Shown: in pieces, positions 4,597 through 6,171 of the stretch
How positions within the stretch are numbered: position 1 is the stretch's first letter
Layout of the letters: every line of letters begins with the position of its first letter
Origin: Deltaproteobacteria bacterium
Lineage (GTDB): Bacteria > Desulfobacterota > DSM-4660 > Desulfatiglandales > HGW-15
Assembly: GCA_030671095.1 (NCBI GenBank)
Contig: DAOVAK010000182.1
Span: forward strand, 1 to 6,171
Direction of reading: 5' to 3'
DNA: 6,171 bases
Notes under the pieces: model-generated
What the model was told of the DNA's origin: nothing
Database searches by the model: none
Seen by the model: only the letters and a program-made list of their open reading frames with translations
Translations under genes and position numbers: made by a program

Positions 4597-6171
4597 TCAA
4601 ACTCCCGGCTTAGCTGCATGTTGCCTGTGAGACTGGAAATAGGCATCGACCTCCGGAGGTACCGCGGTAAAGCGAACCACGTGGGCCTGTCCGTTTTCCC
4701 TTGTTGTGTCGATCACCTTCCCGTAAAAGTCCCTGGCCCTAAGCTTCTCATCCACATCTGACAAGTTCATCTTTAGGTTGGTCAGTATCTCCACCGAATC
4801 GTGCAAAGCAACCTCAGCGCTGTTCTTCGAGAGCCTGAGCACAGATCCTTGGAGGCCTTTCTTCCCCACGTCTTTTCCTTCAAGGATCGTATAGCTTATG
4901 GGAATTTGCCGCACCAGGGTGAGGAGAGCCGGCTCCCTCCCTTCCAGAGCCAGGCTGTGCTGTCCGCCTATGCCACCCACTTCATAGATCCTTAAAGGCG
5001 TTTCTGCTCCTTTAGGCAGTACATCTCGCTGAGAATCAATACGCAATAGCTCACCCGCTTCTTGGCGCACGGATTCGGAAATGAGGATCTGCCCTCCCAC
5101 GGTATATGACTCGATCCGGCTGGTCATGTTTACGCCACTCCCGACCACAGCATACTTGCTCCGCTTGCTCGATCCGATGTTTCCTACGATCACCTCGGTC
5201 TCGTTAAGACCAATTCCCATTTGCAGCCCAGGGAGGCCCTGTGAGCGGTTCTCCTCGTTTACCTGGGCCATAGCATTTTGCATCTCTATTGCGCAGGCAA
5301 TGGCCCGCTGGGCCCGATCTGGCATCGGTTGCGGGGCACCAAAAATGATAAGCAAGGCGTCCCCAATGATCTCGTTGATGGTGCCGTTGTATTTTAGGAC
5401 CACCTCCACCATGACCTCAAAGTAGGCATTAAGCATCTGGACCACCTGTTCTGGCTCGAGACGCTCGGACAGGGGCGTAAAACCCCTCAGATCCGTCATC
5501 ATAATTGTGACCTTCCGTCTCTCGCCTCCTAGTTCCAGAGCCGACGGGTCCTCGATGAGCGAGTTCATCACCTCGGTTGAGAGGTAACGACCGAACATCT
5601 TCTTGAGAAGGGCGGCCATCTCCTCCACCTTATCGCGCTCTTCCATGAGACTGTTTTCTGTTTTGACCGTAAAATATCTTCCTGAAATCATGAAGACAAT
5701 AAACATTACGAAAATAATGTACAAAATGACTTGATTACCCAGATCCAAGGTGCGTTGATGTAACTGAGAAAGCGGCTCCACGTATTCATAAAGGACCATG
5801 ATGGCAAGGTAACAAACGAAGGCAAGAGCAATTATTATTGTCATCGATACTTTTTCTTTCCTGGGGAAAACCAGGAAAGAATATGCTATGGCTACAAAAA
5901 TAAAATAATGATCCACAACCTCCTTGCCGCTCAACGGGTATACAAATAGGGCTGATGCGTAAAAAAGCAAGAAACAGTACATTCTGGCTGTATTATACCG
6001 GCCCAACGTGTGAAACATGTAAACCAGCAGGCACAGCACAGCAGTGCAAATTTGAGCAATTGCTATGATGATGGGGGCATTTTCATCTACCAGGCCTTGA
6101 AAAAAATAGCCCAGATTTATGATACAGAATAAAAAAGTACCGATGTTCAGATAGCGGATGTGCTTTGCTTC
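4597..6171 (-). CDS. Membrane class III nucleotide cyclase with degenerate PilZ-like C-terminus, 5' end beyond the right edge
   Basis: Makes a cyclic nucleotide (cAMP or cGMP) from the triphosphate. The frame stays open to base 6171, giving 524 visible residues, so the start is outside the window; the GTG at 6039 lies inside a hydrophobic helix and is not credible. About six transmembrane segments occupy visible residues 5-165 (for example APIIIAIAQICTAVLCLLVY and VILYIIFVMFIVFMIS), then a helical linker with FGRYLSTEV. The cyclase domain (about 214-396) has metal Asp227 in MTDLRGFT, metal Asp271 in IIGDALLIIFGAP, and transition-state Asn348 and Arg352 in VNMTSRIE, so catalysis looks intact. 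The purine-selecting Lys of adenylyl cyclases is Glu267 (INEIIGD), as in guanylyl cyclases. The last 100 residues (IPISYTILEGK, GSVLRLSKNS, HVVRFTAVPPEVDAYF) look like a PilZ beta barrel without its c-di-GMP motif. The sensed signal is not evident. Confidence 0.9.
   Translation of the reverse strand, partial: EAKHIRYLNIGTFLFCIINLGYFFQGLVDENAPIIIAIAQICTAVLCLLVYMFHTLGRYNTARMYCFLLFYASALFVYPLSGKEVVDHYFIFVAIAYSFLVFPRKEKVSMTIIIALAFVCYLAIMVLYEYVEPLSQLHQRTLDLGNQVILYIIFVMFIVFMISGRYFTVKTENSLMEERDKVEEMAALLKKMFGRYLSTEVMNSLIEDPSALELGGERRKVTIMMTDLRGFTPLSERLEPEQVVQMLNAYFEVMVEVVLKYNGTINEIIGDALLIIFGAPQPMPDRAQRAIACAIEMQNAMAQVNEENRSQGLPGLQMGIGLNETEVIVGNIGSSKRSKYAVVGSGVNMTSRIESYTVGGQILISESVRQEAGELLRIDSQRDVLPKGAETPLRIYEVGGIGGQHSLALEGREPALLTLVRQIPISYTILEGKDVGKKGLQGSVLRLSKNSAEVALHDSVEILTNLKMNLSDVDEKLRARDFYGKVIDTTRENGQAHVVRFTAVPPEVDAYFQSHRQHAAKPGV

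Noticed and set aside
5081..5425. 114-codon plus-strand frame opposite the cyclase domain
   Set aside because: It is the reverse of the conserved catalytic core; its composition follows from the opposite strand and there is no ribosome site of note.

Overview
The window reads as a bacterial chromosome segment with moderate GC and compact genes. The degenerate intergenic short-period repeats, the divergent QueG-like Fe-S protein and the multidomain class III cyclase suggest a Desulfobacterota-like (former deltaproteobacterial) organism. That placement is an inference from gene flavour and was not tested by a search.

Left part (1-2500, minus strand): a branched-chain amino acid biosynthesis unit. 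Reading in its own direction, it has a promoter near 2470-2497, a 38-residue leader peptide with 20 Val/Ile/Leu residues (2424-2308), a strong intrinsic terminator (2288-2249), a run of degenerate heptad repeats, the catalytic subunit gene of acetolactate synthase (ilvB-type, 2139-445), a 262-base gap filled by 9/10-base repeats, and the start of the regulatory subunit gene (ilvN/ilvH-type, 182 to beyond the left edge). The leader RNA shows four mutually pairing segments, with segments 1 and 3 sharing UUAUCAGG and segments 2 and 4 sharing CCUGGUAA. This is the architecture of a ribosome-mediated transcription attenuator. The unit would be switched on when charged Val/Ile (and possibly Leu) tRNA is scarce.

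Middle (2649-3407, plus strand): a TrmJ-type SPOUT tRNA 2'-O-methyltransferase, divergent from the ilv unit. It converges on the next gene across about 100 bases of GC-rich hairpins.

Right part (3513-6171, minus strand): a probable two-gene transcription unit. The upstream gene encodes a membrane protein with about six transmembrane helices, a class III nucleotide cyclase domain and a degenerate PilZ-like C-terminal domain; its 5' end lies outside the window. It is followed after 31 bases by an epoxyqueuosine-reductase-like protein with two ferredoxin-type 4Fe-4S clusters.

The best discovery in the window is the attenuator and its unrecorded leader gene. Secondary points are a doubtful ilvB start codon, two kinds of short-period repeat flanking ilvB, and a Lys-to-Glu change at the purine-selecting position of the cyclase.
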